Below the pieces are notes generated by a model, which saw nothing but the letters and a program-made list of their open reading frames with translations, was not told where the DNA came from and did no database searches. The position numbers were made by a program, and so were the translations under genes. From Roseateles subflavus (GTDB lineage: Bacteria > Pseudomonadota > Gammaproteobacteria > Burkholderiales > Burkholderiaceae_C): a stretch of 64,000 bases of DNA. Positions 40,187 to 51,226 of the stretch are shown here, piece after piece; positions within the stretch are counted from its first letter, which is position 1; every line of letters begins with the position of its first letter. The stretch is taken from NCBI RefSeq assembly GCF_030285365.1, contig NZ_JASVDS010000004.1, positions 434,001-498,000 on the forward strand, given 5' to 3'.

Positions 40187-41533
40187 TCAGACGGCCTCGT
40201 CCTTCGCCTCGGTCTCCCCCGTCGGCAGGCGCAGCAGCCGGGTGTGGAAGTCGTACTCGAAGACCTCGCCATGCCGCGCCCAGGAGATGGCCGTGTTGAG
40301 CACCGCGTCCGCTTCGACCGGGCCCAGCTGCTCGCTGAGCAGGCGCAGGAACGGGCGGTCGGGCAGCTGCCCGCCGGCGTCCTGCTCCAGGCTGTGGCGG
40401 ATGTGGGCGATCAGGGGCACGCGGTCCAGCACCTGCTGGCCGAAGAGTTCCTGGCGCAGCGCATGCCCGCCATCGACATAGCGCTGGCCGAGGGCGCTCA
40501 CCTGCAGGTCGCCGCTTTCCAGATGCGCCAGACCGAGCTGCGCGAGGGCATGCGCGACGGGCAGCATCTGGGCATCGGTCAGCTCGGAGGCCGCGGCCAG
40601 CTGCGGGAGGTCCGCACGGCCTCGGAAGGGCGGGGCGGCCAGCAGCTCCAGCAGGCCGTCCATGCGCGCGACGTCCGCCTGCGGCAGCCGCTCGGTGACG
40701 CTCGCCGGCCGGGCCGCCTCCCCGCTGACCGCGCCCGCGGCTTCACTGCCGGCCCGCACCGGGCGGCCCGCGCCGGCCGTCATCAGCGCATAGACCTCGT
40801 CGATCAGCGCCCGCACCTCGGCGCTGTCCGGGTGGCGGGGCCGGGGCAGCTGGATGGCGAGCTGGCAGCGGATGCGGCCCGGGTCGCTCGCGAACACGAG
40901 GATGCGGTCCGCCATCAGCACGGCCTCCTCGATGTTGTGCGAGACCACGAGCATGGCCTTCGTGGGCATGGTGCCGCCCTGCCACAGCTCGAGGATGTCC
41001 TCGCGCAGGCGCTCGCCCGTGAGCACGTCGAGGGCCGAGAAGGCCTCGTCCATCAGCAGGACCTCCGGCTCGGTGACCAGCGCCCGCGCGATGCCCACGC
41101 GCTGGCGCATCCCACCCGAGAGCTCGCGTGGCAGCGCGCCCTCGTAGCCGGAGAGGCCGATCAGCTCGATGGCGGCCTCGGCCTTCGCCTCTCGCTCGGT
41201 CTTGCCCATGCCGCGTGCCTCGAGGCCCAGCTCGACGTTCTGCTGCACCGTCAGCCAGGGGAAGAGCGCGAAGGACTGGAAGACCATGCTGATGGCCCGC
41301 GCCGTGCCATGCAGCGGCTGGCCGCGGTACTGCACCCGGCCGCGGTCGGCCGCGATCAGCCCCGCCATGATGCGCAGCAGCGTGCTCTTGCCCGAGCCCG
41401 ACGGGCCCAGCAGGGCGACGATCTCGCCCTCGCGCAGGCTGAAGTCGACGGCGTCAAGCACGGGGCGCACATGGCCGTCGGCCGAGCGGAAGGTCTTGCC
41501 GACGCCTTGGAGTTCGATGATGGCCTGTGCCAT
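40187..41533 (-). CDS. ABC transporter ATPase of nitrate/taurine class with AAA-associated C-terminal domain
   Basis: The 448-residue protein has an N-terminal ATPase (about 5-255; GPSGSGKST, SGGMRQRVGIARALV, LLMDEAFSALD, VVSHNIEEA). About 150 extra residues form the AAA-associated domain found in some nitrate/sulfonate/bicarbonate transporter ATPases (FRGRADLPQLAAASELTDAQMLPVAHALAQLGLAHL onwards). It lies 45 bp after a double-permease gene. No periplasmic binding protein is encoded nearby, and the substrate is unknown. Confidence 0.88.
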   Translation of the reverse strand: MAQAIIELQGVGKTFRSADGHVRPVLDAVDFSLREGEIVALLGPSGSGKSTLLRIMAGLIAADRGRVQYRGQPLHGTARAISMVFQSFALFPWLTVQQNVELGLEARGMGKTEREAKAEAAIELIGLSGYEGALPRELSGGMRQRVGIARALVTEPEVLLMDEAFSALDVLTGERLREDILELWQGGTMPTKAMLVVSHNIEEAVLMADRILVFASDPGRIRCQLAIQLPRPRHPDSAEVRALIDEVYALMTAGAGRPVRAGSEAAGAVSGEAARPASVTERLPQADVARMDGLLELLAAPPFRGRADLPQLAAASELTDAQMLPVAHALAQLGLAHLESGDLQVSALGQRYVDGGHALRQELFGQQVLDRVPLIAHIRHSLEQDAGGQLPDRPFLRLLSEQLGPVEADAVLNTAISWARHGEVFEYDFHTRLLRLPTGETEAKDEAV

Positions 41534-41578
41534 GGGATACCTCCGGATCTGTGAATGCTGTGGGGTGACGGGCGGGGC

Positions 41579-43312
41579 TCAGGCGTGCAGGCGATCGCCC
41601 GCCAGGCGGTAGAGCCGCCGCCACACGAAATGGTTGAGGCCCATCACGAAGACGCACATGGCCCCGATGCCCAGGGCGATGCGGGGGAAGTCGCCGCGGG
41701 CGGTCATCTCGGCGATGTAGCTGCCCAGGCCCTGGGCCCGCAGCGTGGTGTCGCCCCAGCTGACGTACTCCGCGACGATGGAGGCATTCCACGAGCCGCC
41801 GCTCGCGGTGATCGCCCCCGTGACGAAGCTGGGGAAGACGGCCGGCAGCAGGTAGCGCCGCCACTTCAGCCAGCCCCGCACGCCGAGGTTCTGTGCAGCG
41901 AAGCGCAGTTCGCTCGGGATGCTGGACGCGCCGGCGATCACATTGAAGAGGATGTACCACTGCGTGCCGAAGATCATCAGCGGCGACAACCACCAGTCCG
42001 GGTCGAGGTGCCAGTGCACGACGCCCATCACCACGACCGGGAAGAGCAGGTTGGCGGGGAAGGCGGCCAGGAACTGCGCCACGGCCTGCAGGCGCCCGGC
42101 CCAGCGCGGATTCAGGCCGATCCACACGCCGATGGGCACCCACACCAGCGCCGCCAGGGCGATCAGCACCAGCACCCGCGCCAGGGTGTAGCCGCCCAGC
42201 ACGAAGACGTGGCCCACTTCCGCCCAGCCGACCTCCGTGTGCACAAAGTCCACGAGGCGCCAGACGGCGAACAGGACCAGCGCGGCCAGCAGCGCGTCCC
42301 AGGCCCGCCGCAGCAGGGGCGACGGCACGGCGGGGCGCGCCCGGACCGAGGTGCCGTCGTAGCGGCGCCGAAAGAGCAGCAGCGTGCGCTGCAGCTGCTG
42401 CCCCGACCAGCCCGCCAGGCGCTGCATCCCGTGCGTGCGCCGCAGCCAGCTCAGGAGCCAGGAGCGCGGCGCGAGGTCCGTGCCCCCTTCCTCGAAGCGG
42501 AACTTGTCCGCCCAGGCGACCAGCGGGCGGAACAGCAGCTGGTCATAGAGCAGGATGCCGATCAGCATCGCCCCGATCGCCCAGCCGATGGCGGCGAGGT
42601 CGCGCGCCTCGATGGCCAGGGCGATGTAGGAACCGACACCGGGGAGCTTGATGCTCTGGTTCGACACGGTGATGGCCTCCGAGGCCACGACGAAGAACCA
42701 GCCGCCGGACATGGACATCATCATGTTCCACAGCAGCCCGGGCATGGCGTAAGGCAGCTCCAGTCGCCAGAAGCGCTGCCAGCCGGAGAGCTGGAACACC
42801 TGCGCCGCCTCGTGCAGCTCCGAGGGCACGGTGCGCAGGGACTGGTAGAGGCTGAAGGCCATGTTCCAGGCCTGCGAGGTGAAGATCGCGAACACCGCCG
42901 CGCACTCCACGCCCAGCAGGTTGCCCGGGAAGAGGGCGATGAAGCCCGTCACCGTGATCGACAGGAAGCCGAGGATGGGGATGGACTGCAGGATGTCCAG
43001 CAGCGGCACCAGCACCTGCTCGGCCGCCCGGTACTTGGCGGCCAGCACGGCGAACACCGCGCTGAAGACCAGCGCGGCGGCCAGCGCCATGAACATGCGC
43101 AGCGTGGTGCGCAGCAGGTAGTAGGGCAGCTGCCAGGGATCGAGGGACAGCGGCAGCACGTCCCCCAGCTCGAAGGGGCGGGCCATCTGCGCCGCGCCGT
43201 AGCCCAGCAGGACGAGCATGGCCAGGACAAGGGGCAGCAGCGCCCAGTCCCAGCGGTTGATGCCGGCCTCGACGACGGGCCGGGCGAAGAATTCGCGCGT
43301 GTTCTTGCTCAT
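41579..43312 (-). CDS. ABC transporter permease, two fused permease domains
   Basis: The 577-residue protein contains two complete binding-protein-dependent permease domains in one chain: about 80-275 (EAA loop LHEAAQVFQLSGWQRFWRLELP) and about 370-560 (ELRFAAQNLGVRGWLKWRRYLLP). They are joined by a basic linker around 290-330. A natural fusion allows one chain to form the channel. The start MSKNTREFF was chosen as the first ATG; a TTG lies 9 bp upstream. Paired with the ATPase gene downstream. Confidence 0.88.
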   Translation of the reverse strand: MSKNTREFFARPVVEAGINRWDWALLPLVLAMLVLLGYGAAQMARPFELGDVLPLSLDPWQLPYYLLRTTLRMFMALAAALVFSAVFAVLAAKYRAAEQVLVPLLDILQSIPILGFLSITVTGFIALFPGNLLGVECAAVFAIFTSQAWNMAFSLYQSLRTVPSELHEAAQVFQLSGWQRFWRLELPYAMPGLLWNMMMSMSGGWFFVVASEAITVSNQSIKLPGVGSYIALAIEARDLAAIGWAIGAMLIGILLYDQLLFRPLVAWADKFRFEEGGTDLAPRSWLLSWLRRTHGMQRLAGWSGQQLQRTLLLFRRRYDGTSVRARPAVPSPLLRRAWDALLAALVLFAVWRLVDFVHTEVGWAEVGHVFVLGGYTLARVLVLIALAALVWVPIGVWIGLNPRWAGRLQAVAQFLAAFPANLLFPVVVMGVVHWHLDPDWWLSPLMIFGTQWYILFNVIAGASSIPSELRFAAQNLGVRGWLKWRRYLLPAVFPSFVTGAITASGGSWNASIVAEYVSWGDTTLRAQGLGSYIAEMTARGDFPRIALGIGAMCVFVMGLNHFVWRRLYRLAGDRLHA

Positions 43313-43699
43313 GGGCGACAACGCTCAGGCAAAGCGCCGCGGCAGGGAGGGCTTCCGACGGCGTCATGCGCCCGGCAGCAGGCCGGGTGACGCCAAGCGG
43401 CTGCCGAGGATCCGGCACGCGGGCGGGTGGGGAAAGGCGCGAGGCGAGCCGCGGGAGCGCCGGCCAGGGCCGGCGTTCCGGGCGATTCTGGCCCTTCCAT
43501 CAGCGCTGGCAAGACCGGGAGGACCGGCTGCAGGCGGCTGTAGGCGGCTCCAGGGAGCGGTGGGCGGCAGCGGCAGGACGCGCAGCCACCCGTCCAACGG
43601 GTGTCAGTGCATCAGCGCTGCGGCGGCCCGGGCGGCACGCATCGCAGAGAAGCAAGGAGGACTGACACTGTCCACGAGGGGGACTCCGTTGTTGAGACG
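43313..43699 (-). other. Structured, gene-free leader region before the transporter operon
   Basis: No convincing gene lies in 43313-43904. Reading leftward from the predicted promoter, the transcript would carry a leader of about 390 bases. It contains GTGTCAGT/ACTGACAC (43661-43668 with 43601-43608) enclosing CTGCG/CGCAG, and a hairpin CACCCGT/ACGGGTG (43587-43603) that shares three bases with the first stem. A further CGCCGGC/GCCGGCG hairpin lies at about 43459-43476. I recognise no known riboswitch core. Confidence 0.35.
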
Positions 43700-43705
43700 G
43701 GCGCG

Positions 43706-43734
43706 ATTGTTGCATCGCACCAATGGGGCGTCAA
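43706..43734 (-). promoter_or_regulatory. sigma70-type promoter for the transporter operon
   Basis: On the minus strand TTGACG (43734-43729) and AACAAT (43711-43706) stand 17 bp apart and point toward the permease gene, which starts nearly 390 bp downstream. Confidence 0.5.
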
Positions 43735-43904
43735 TCGCTGGCAGCCGCCCTGCCGCCCAGCGCGGGTGACTTTGCATTCCTTGACGAAACCGACACGCGG
43801 CAGGTGGCCTGCCCGGGATGCAATGCGGGCACAGCAGGGCGCCGGACGATCACGGACAATGCCGCCATCGTGCCTCGCAGAGGCGCTACCTGCAGAGATT
43901 CATC

Positions 43905-44354
43905 ATGATCCCCGTCTCCAAGTTCCTGCCCCAGGGCCAAGGTCTGGCTGCCGTGCTGCTCAAGCGCGCGTCCGCCGTCACCCTGGATGCCGTCCAGACC
44001 GCCGCCGGCCAGTTCCAGGCCATCGACAGCCTCGGGCGCCCGCTGCGCGTGGCGCTGCCCACCGGCACCCCCCTGCACGATGGCGACGTGCTGGTGGGCG
44101 AGGACGGCTCGCTCATCCGCGTGGTGGCCCCGCATGCGCCGGCGCCCCATGTGCACGGCCCGGGCTGCGGGCACGACCACGAACATGGCCACGACCACGC
44201 GCCGGCGGCGCGCGGCAAGCCCCTGGGCATCGCGGTGACGGCCGCGCCGCACGTGCATGGCCCGGGTTGCGGCCATGACCACGATCACGGTCATCACGAC
44301 CACGACCACAAGCACGACCACAAGCACGACCACAAGCACGACCACAAGCACTGA
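43905..44354 (+). CDS. UreE N-domain-like protein with histidine-rich metal-binding tail
   Basis: The 149-residue protein starts with about 75 residues resembling the N-terminal (peptide-binding) domain of the nickel chaperone UreE ([10 protein letters not shown] ... [35 protein letters not shown]). The UreE metal-binding core domain is missing. In its place is a histidine/aspartate tail with two copies of [13 protein letters not shown] and four DHKH units. That tail should bind Ni2+, Co2+ or Zn2+. No urease or hydrogenase gene is in the window. The start MIPVSKF follows family N-termini; a long frame upstream looks non-coding. Confidence 0.7.
   Translation: MIPVSKFLPQGQGLAAVLLKRASAVTLDAVQTAAGQFQAIDSLGRPLRVALPTGTPLHDGDVLVGEDGSLIRVVAPHAPAPHVHGPGCGHDHEHGHDHAPAARGKPLGIAVTAAPHVHGPGCGHDHDHGHHDHDHKHDHKHDHKHDHKH
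44301..44348 (+). repeat. Four perfect 12-bp repeats encoding HDHK
   Basis: CACGACCACAAG is repeated four times without a single change, inside the UreE-like gene, directly before the final CAC and stop. Identity at silent positions suggests recent slippage expansion; copy number is likely to vary among strains. Confidence 0.9.
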
Positions 44355-44393
44355 GCCCGGCGGCGGTCCGGGCCTCGTCATGGAGACCCTCAC

Positions 44394-45455
44394 ATGAACT
44401 GTCGAGTCCCGCGCCGCGCTTCGGCGCTCCTGGCCCTGCTGCTGGCGGCCGTCACGCTCATCAGCCTGCCCCCGCCCGTCGAGGCCCAGCAGGGCACGCT
44501 GCGCGAACGCATCCGCGAGCGCATGGCCGAACGGCGCGAGGGCCGCAAGTCCGACGCGCCCCCAACGGACGTCAGCGACGCCGAGCTGGCGAGCCCGGGC
44601 ACGCACACGGGGCGCCTCGACGTGATGGGACAGACGCGGCGGTTCATGGTCCATGTGCCGCCCGGCTACCGCCCGGGTCAGCCGATGCCGGTGGTGCTGG
44701 CCTTCCACGGCGGTGGCGGGAGCATGGAGCTCCAGGCGGACGACAGCCGCTACGGGCTCATCAGCAAGTCCGACAGCGCCGGCTTCATCGCCGTCTTCCC
44801 CAACGGGTACAGCGGCCTGCCGGGCCATCATCTGGCCACCTGGAATGCCGGCGGCTGCTGCGGCTCCGCCCGGGACAGCGGCAGCGAGGATGTCGCCTTC
44901 GTGCGCGCCCTCATCGGCCACCTGAAGCAGCGGCTGAGCGTCGATGCCGGCCGCGTGTACGCCATCGGCATGTCCAACGGCGGGATGATGAGCCACCGCC
45001 TGGCCTGCGACCTGTCCGAGCAGCTGGCCGGCATCGCCGCCGTGGCCGGGACGGACGCCACCAGCACCTGCCAGCCACGCCGGCCGGTCTCCGTGCTGAT
45101 GATCCATGCGCTCGACGACGACCATGTCCTCTACCAGGGCGGTGCCGGTCCCAAGGCCTTCCGGGACACGAGCAAGGTGATGGACTTCGTGTCCGTCCCC
45201 GAGACCGAGCGCCGCTGGGTGCAGCGCAACCAGTGCAGCGCGGCCACGCAGCCGGTGCTCGAGCGCCCCGGCGCCACCTGCGTGCGACACAGCGGCTGCG
45301 CCGACGGCGTGCAGGTCCAACTCTGCACCACCGAGACCGGCGGTCACAGCTGGCCGGGCTCGGACCGCAGCCGCCCCGGCAAGGAGAAGCCCTCCCAGGC
45401 CCTCGACGCCAACGACACGATCTGGGCCTTCTTCCAGTCGCTGCCGCGCCGCTGA
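44394..45455 (+). CDS. Secreted PHB-depolymerase/feruloyl-esterase-like hydrolase
   Basis: The 353-residue precursor has a signal peptide (ALLALLLAAVTLISLPPPVEA) and an arginine-rich spacer. The alpha/beta-hydrolase of the LpqC/PHB depolymerase group follows: MPVVLAFHGGGGS (oxyanion), YAIGMSNGGMMSHRLAC (nucleophile serine) and TGGHSWPG (histidine). Several cysteines (GGCCGS, STCQ, NQCS, TCVRHSGC) suggest disulfides outside the cell. The exact polymer or ester substrate cannot be told. Gap of 39 bp after the UreE-like gene. Confidence 0.85.
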   Translation: MNCRVPRRASALLALLLAAVTLISLPPPVEAQQGTLRERIRERMAERREGRKSDAPPTDVSDAELASPGTHTGRLDVMGQTRRFMVHVPPGYRPGQPMPVVLAFHGGGGSMELQADDSRYGLISKSDSAGFIAVFPNGYSGLPGHHLATWNAGGCCGSARDSGSEDVAFVRALIGHLKQRLSVDAGRVYAIGMSNGGMMSHRLACDLSEQLAGIAAVAGTDATSTCQPRRPVSVLMIHALDDDHVLYQGGAGPKAFRDTSKVMDFVSVPETERRWVQRNQCSAATQPVLERPGATCVRHSGCADGVQVQLCTTETGGHSWPGSDRSRPGKEKPSQALDANDTIWAFFQSLPRR

Positions 45456-45499
45456 CCCTCAGGACGCCAGCCCCCTGAAATGAGAACGGCGCCCGGCGC

Positions 45500-48277
<2,778 letters not shown>

Positions 48278-48306
48278 AAAAAAAAGCACCGACTCGCGCC
48301 GGTGCT
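48278..48306 (-). terminator. Intrinsic terminator after the HEETH-protein gene
   Basis: On the minus strand AGCACCG and CGGTGCT form a 7-bp stem with an 8-base loop, followed by eight T residues. It begins about 27 bp past the stop codon. Confidence 0.9.
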
Positions 48307-48332
48307 GTCAAAAGGGAGAGCAAGCAATCCGT

Positions 48333-50114
48333 TCAGGGGTAGATCGAGTACTTCAGCGTGTAGGCCCCGCTGCCCGCGTAGGACGTCAGGCGCAGGTAGT
48401 AGCGGCCGGCGTCGCCGACGTAGCTGATGGCCTCGGTGGACGTCGGGCCCTCCGACTTCGCCACCAGGGTCCAGGTGCTGCCGACGAGCTTGTAGAGGTA
48501 GAGGTCGAAGTCGGCACTGGCGGGGCCCGTCAGGTTGAAGCGGAAGTTGTAGCGCGTGGCGACCGTCCAGTAGCCGGGGCTGCCGCCGGGCAGGCGGGTC
48601 GAGGCCCCCGAGGCCAGCGTGCCGGTGACGGTGGTGCCCGAGTCCGTCGGCCCGTTGACCGTGATCGTGGCCTGCGCGCTGCGGCTGCTGTCCGCCTGGC
48701 TGGTGGCCTTCACATGGAAGGTGCCCAGACGGGCCGGCGCGGTGTAGACGCCGGCCGGGGTGATGCTGCCGCCGTCCTGTTCCACGACCGACCACGTCAC
48801 CGCCGTGTTGGGCGTGCCCGTGACCGTCGCCGAGAAGGCCTGGGTGGCGCCCATGTTCAGCGTCGCAATGGACGGGCTGACGCCGATCTGCAGGTTGGCG
48901 GGGTTCACCGTGAGGCTGGCCGCGCTGCTGGCCACCGTGCCCAGGCTGTTGCTGACCACGACGTGGTAGCTGCCCGCGTCGGCGGTCTGGGCGCTGTCGA
49001 TGCGGTAGGTGGCCGCATTGCCGTTGCCGGCGACGTTCACGCCGTTCTTACGCCACTGGTAGCTCAGGGCGCCGCCACTGGCCGACACGCTGAAGCTCGC
49101 GGCCTGGCCGGCCGTCACGACGACGTTCTGCGGCGGCGCGCTGATCACCGGCGCCGTGCTGACGCCGCCACCCATGCAGCTGTCGCTGATGCGCGTGGGG
49201 AAGCGATAGCCGCTGAAGTCCTCGAGGATGGCGAGGTTCTCGGGGGCATAGACCCGGTTGATGAGTGCCGGCACCTTGCTGCTGCCGAGCTTCGCGGCCT
49301 GGGCGTCGGACTGCGTGATGAAGTAGGCCGTGCGCAGGAACTGCACCAGCACGTACTTGCGCCACGTGGCGTCGCTCTTGAGCTTGGCGTAGTAGCCCGC
49401 ATGATTCGCCTTGGCGACGCGCAGGTAGAGCTGCAGGTAGTTGAGGTTGGTGAGCGCGATGTCCCGGGAGTTGCTGGCCCCGATGCCGTCGATGAACTCC
49501 GCCACCGCGAGCGCGGCGGGCAGGCCCATCAGGCCGGCGTTGAGCTCGGCCGTCACGCCCTGGAGGTGGTAGTCGCCCTGGGCGCTGTCCTGGAGGTAGA
49601 GCTTGTCCATGTCGGACGAGGCGTCGTCCTTGATGAGCGCCAGGATCTCCTTGCGGGGAAAGCCGCCGTCCGCGTCGTAGAGCGGGAACTTGAGGAACTG
49701 CGTCGTGTCGTCGATCCACGAGGAGCTGTAGGCGTTCCACTGCGTGCGACTGCCGTCGAGGTCCCACATGTGGGTTTCCTCGTGGAGGGCCACCATGAGG
49801 GACTCGGCCATCTTGTTGAAGCTGCTGGTGTCGACGAAGCCCTTGAAGTACGGGTCGTTCGCCTGCGCCTGGGCGAGCGCCTTGCCGCTGGGCCAGCGCC
49901 GACCGTACACGCCGGTGATCGTGGCGAGCCAGTTGCTGGCCGTGAAGCCGGCCTTGAGGTCGCTGACGTCGGCCTTCAGGTTCAGGGGCTCCCGGTAGCA
50001 GAAGGTGCCCTGGTCGATGTCGCCGAGGGCGATGGAGGCCGGACCGGCGGATCCGGGCTGCGGAAGAAGAAGGGCACCGGCCACGAGGCCGGTGCCAAGG
50101 AGTCGAGCAAGCAT
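48333..50114 (-). CDS. Secreted HEETH-motif putative metalloprotease with Ig-like, Big-like and PPC domains
   Basis: The 593-residue precursor has a signal peptide (LARLLGTGLVAGALLLPQPGSA). The N-terminal region (about 25-315) contains the zinc-type motif HEETH (111-115, LMVALHEETHMWDLDG) in a mostly helical setting. A possible third ligand is Glu190 in VTAELNAG. I do not recognise the catalytic family. Next come an Ig-like domain (322-403; SYQWRKNG), a Big_2-like domain (408-487) and a PPC domain (492-593) very like that of the adjacent M4 protease (FDLYLYK ... [17 protein letters not shown]). Start chosen for GGAG 9 bp before the ATG and the signal peptide. Confidence 0.75.
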   Translation of the reverse strand: MLARLLGTGLVAGALLLPQPGSAGPASIALGDIDQGTFCYREPLNLKADVSDLKAGFTASNWLATITGVYGRRWPSGKALAQAQANDPYFKGFVDTSSFNKMAESLMVALHEETHMWDLDGSRTQWNAYSSSWIDDTTQFLKFPLYDADGGFPRKEILALIKDDASSDMDKLYLQDSAQGDYHLQGVTAELNAGLMGLPAALAVAEFIDGIGASNSRDIALTNLNYLQLYLRVAKANHAGYYAKLKSDATWRKYVLVQFLRTAYFITQSDAQAAKLGSSKVPALINRVYAPENLAILEDFSGYRFPTRISDSCMGGGVSTAPVISAPPQNVVVTAGQAASFSVSASGGALSYQWRKNGVNVAGNGNAATYRIDSAQTADAGSYHVVVSNSLGTVASSAASLTVNPANLQIGVSPSIATLNMGATQAFSATVTGTPNTAVTWSVVEQDGGSITPAGVYTAPARLGTFHVKATSQADSSRSAQATITVNGPTDSGTTVTGTLASGASTRLPGGSPGYWTVATRYNFRFNLTGPASADFDLYLYKLVGSTWTLVAKSEGPTSTEAISYVGDAGRYYLRLTSYAGSGAYTLKYSIYP

Positions 50115-50285
50115 GAAAGCAGTCTCCGTGGACGCGAAAGAGGACATCGCAGCTCTGGATCGCAGAGCTGCACGGGGGATCCCCTCTCTCGGGCGCTTCC
50201 GACCCACGAGGGCCGCCTGGACGGAAGGCCTGCATCGGGCCTTCTCTTCTCCGGGAGGCATGATGCCCAGCCCACGGTCGCCTGG

Positions 50286-50295
50286 CTTGTACGCA
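50286..50295. promoter_or_regulatory. CTTGTACGCA motif upstream of the HEETH-protein gene
   Basis: A third copy of the ten-base word that forms the inverted repeat before the M4 gene, 172 bp ahead of this gene and in the divergent region shared with nasT. Confidence 0.4.
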
Positions 50296-50404
50296 ATTGA
50301 GGCCTGGGGCCGCGGTCCACACAAGTTTCGTCGGGCACGGATCTTGCGCCGCCCCGCGCATGGACCGTATCGACAAACCAGGGAAGGGCGGTGAGCCCGG
50401 CGGG

Positions 50405-50992
50405 ATGCAGGGCATCCGCGTGCTGCTGATCGAGGACGGCGTGGCGAGCCCCCAGCTGCTGCGCGGGGAACTGCAGCAGCTGGGCTGCGAGGTGCTGGGC
50501 ACGGTGGACAACGCCGCGCTGATCCACGACTGCGTGCAGCGCCTGCAGCCGGACGTGGTGATCGTCAACGCCGAGTCGCCCACGCGGGACACGCTCGAGA
50601 ACCTCGCTGCGCTCAACGATGCACTGCCGCGCCCGGTCGTGGTCTTCGCCGAGGACCCCGCGGATGCACCGATGCGGCGGGCGCTGGCGGCGGGCGTCAG
50701 CGCCTATGTGGTCGCCGGGATGCAGCCGCATCGCCTGGCCCCGGTGCTGCAGGTCGCCATCGCCCGCTTCGAGCAAGACCTGGCCCTGCGCCAGGAACTC
50801 GACCGCGCGCAGGCCCAGCTCGCGGCGCGCAAGACCATCGAGCGGGCCAAGGGCATCCTGATGCAGGAGGCCGGGCTCGACGAGGAGGCGGCCTACCAGC
50901 GGCTGCGCCGCCTCGCGATGGACCGCAAGCTGCCCATGGCCGAAGTCGCCGCCCGGATCATCGACGCGCAATCCCTGCTGCGCCCCACATGA
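50405..50992 (+). CDS. nasT: NasT-like ANTAR-domain antitermination regulator
   Basis: The 195-residue protein has a receiver-like domain (about 3-125; RVLLIEDGVASPQLL, VIVNAESPTRDTL, SAYVVAGMQPHRLAPVLQVAIARFE) and a C-terminal ANTAR RNA-binding domain (about 135-195; KTIERAKGILMQEAGLDEEAAYQRLRRLAMDRKL). ANTAR proteins bind paired hexaloop hairpins in leader RNA and prevent termination. The usual phosphoacceptor aspartate is Asn55 here. In known systems NasT is held by the nitrate sensor NasS, which is absent from the window. The start MQGIRVLLIE was chosen by alignment to NasT; an ATG at 50360 is also possible. Confidence 0.88.
   Translation: MQGIRVLLIEDGVASPQLLRGELQQLGCEVLGTVDNAALIHDCVQRLQPDVVIVNAESPTRDTLENLAALNDALPRPVVVFAEDPADAPMRRALAAGVSAYVVAGMQPHRLAPVLQVAIARFEQDLALRQELDRAQAQLAARKTIERAKGILMQEAGLDEEAAYQRLRRLAMDRKLPMAEVAARIIDAQSLLRPT
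50773..50787 (-). repeat. 15-base word AGGGCCAGGTCTTGC inside nasT, minus strand
   Basis: Exact copy of the recurring word. In nasT it forces the codon CAA (EQDLAL), where this genome normally uses CAG. Confidence 0.6.
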
Positions 50993-51078
50993 GGCCGCGC
51001 CCGGCAGGCATGCACCAAGGCGAGGCGCCGGCGGCGTGTTGCGGTGCATCAGGAGCGCCCGCCGCGGGGGAAACCGCC

Positions 51079-51094
51079 TGGCACGCTTCCTGCT
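51079..51094 (+). promoter_or_regulatory. sigma54-type promoter for the nitrate assimilation operon
   Basis: TGGCACG, four bases, CTGCT: the -24 element is a perfect match and the GG-to-GC distance is the required 10 bp (GG 51080-51081, GC 51092-51093). The predicted start near 51104-51106 coincides with the first base of the leader hairpin. Upstream, TGCACC (51011-51016) and GGTGCA (51043-51048) are two NtrC-like half-sites, though 26 bp apart rather than the usual 5. Confidence 0.7.
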
Positions 51095-51105
51095 GAAGAG
51101 CGTTC

Positions 51106-51177
51106 GGGGGCCACAAAGGCGTGGTCCTCGACGACAGGCCGAAGGCATCGGCCCCGACATCCGGACAAAGGCGTCCG
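51106..51177 (+). promoter_or_regulatory. Two-hairpin ANTAR (NasT) target in the nrtA leader
   Basis: Hairpin 1: GGGGGCCAC pairs with GTGGTCCTC (51106-51129, with two G-U pairs) around the hexaloop AAAGGC (51115-51120). Hairpin 2: CGGAC pairs with GTCCG (51162-51177) around an identical loop AAAGGC (51167-51172). Loops of six with A at position 1 and G at position 4 define ANTAR targets. A third small hairpin GGCCGA/TCGGCC (51138-51154) lies in the linker. Confidence 0.8.
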
Positions 51178-51226
51178 ACCCCTGAGCGGTGCAAGCGCGC
51201 CGCCAGCAGGTCGTGACGCCTTTTTT
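51167..51226 (+). terminator. Leader terminator overlapping ANTAR hairpin 2
   Basis: AAAGGCGTC then CGACC (51167-51180) pair with GGTCG, one bulged T, then GACGCCTTT (51209-51223), followed by the rest of a six-T run (51221-51226). Its left arm includes the loop and right arm of ANTAR hairpin 2, so the two structures exclude each other. It ends 27 bp before nrtA. Confidence 0.8.

Noticed and set aside
43313-43904. Guanidine (ykkC, mini-ykkC), TPP or cobalamin riboswitch before the nitrate/taurine-class transporter
   Set aside because: None of the conserved core sequences of these classes is present on either strand.
44301-44348. Tandem 12-bp repeats that might suggest a CRISPR-like or minisatellite locus
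   Set aside because: They are in frame inside a histidine-rich coding region and have no spacers.
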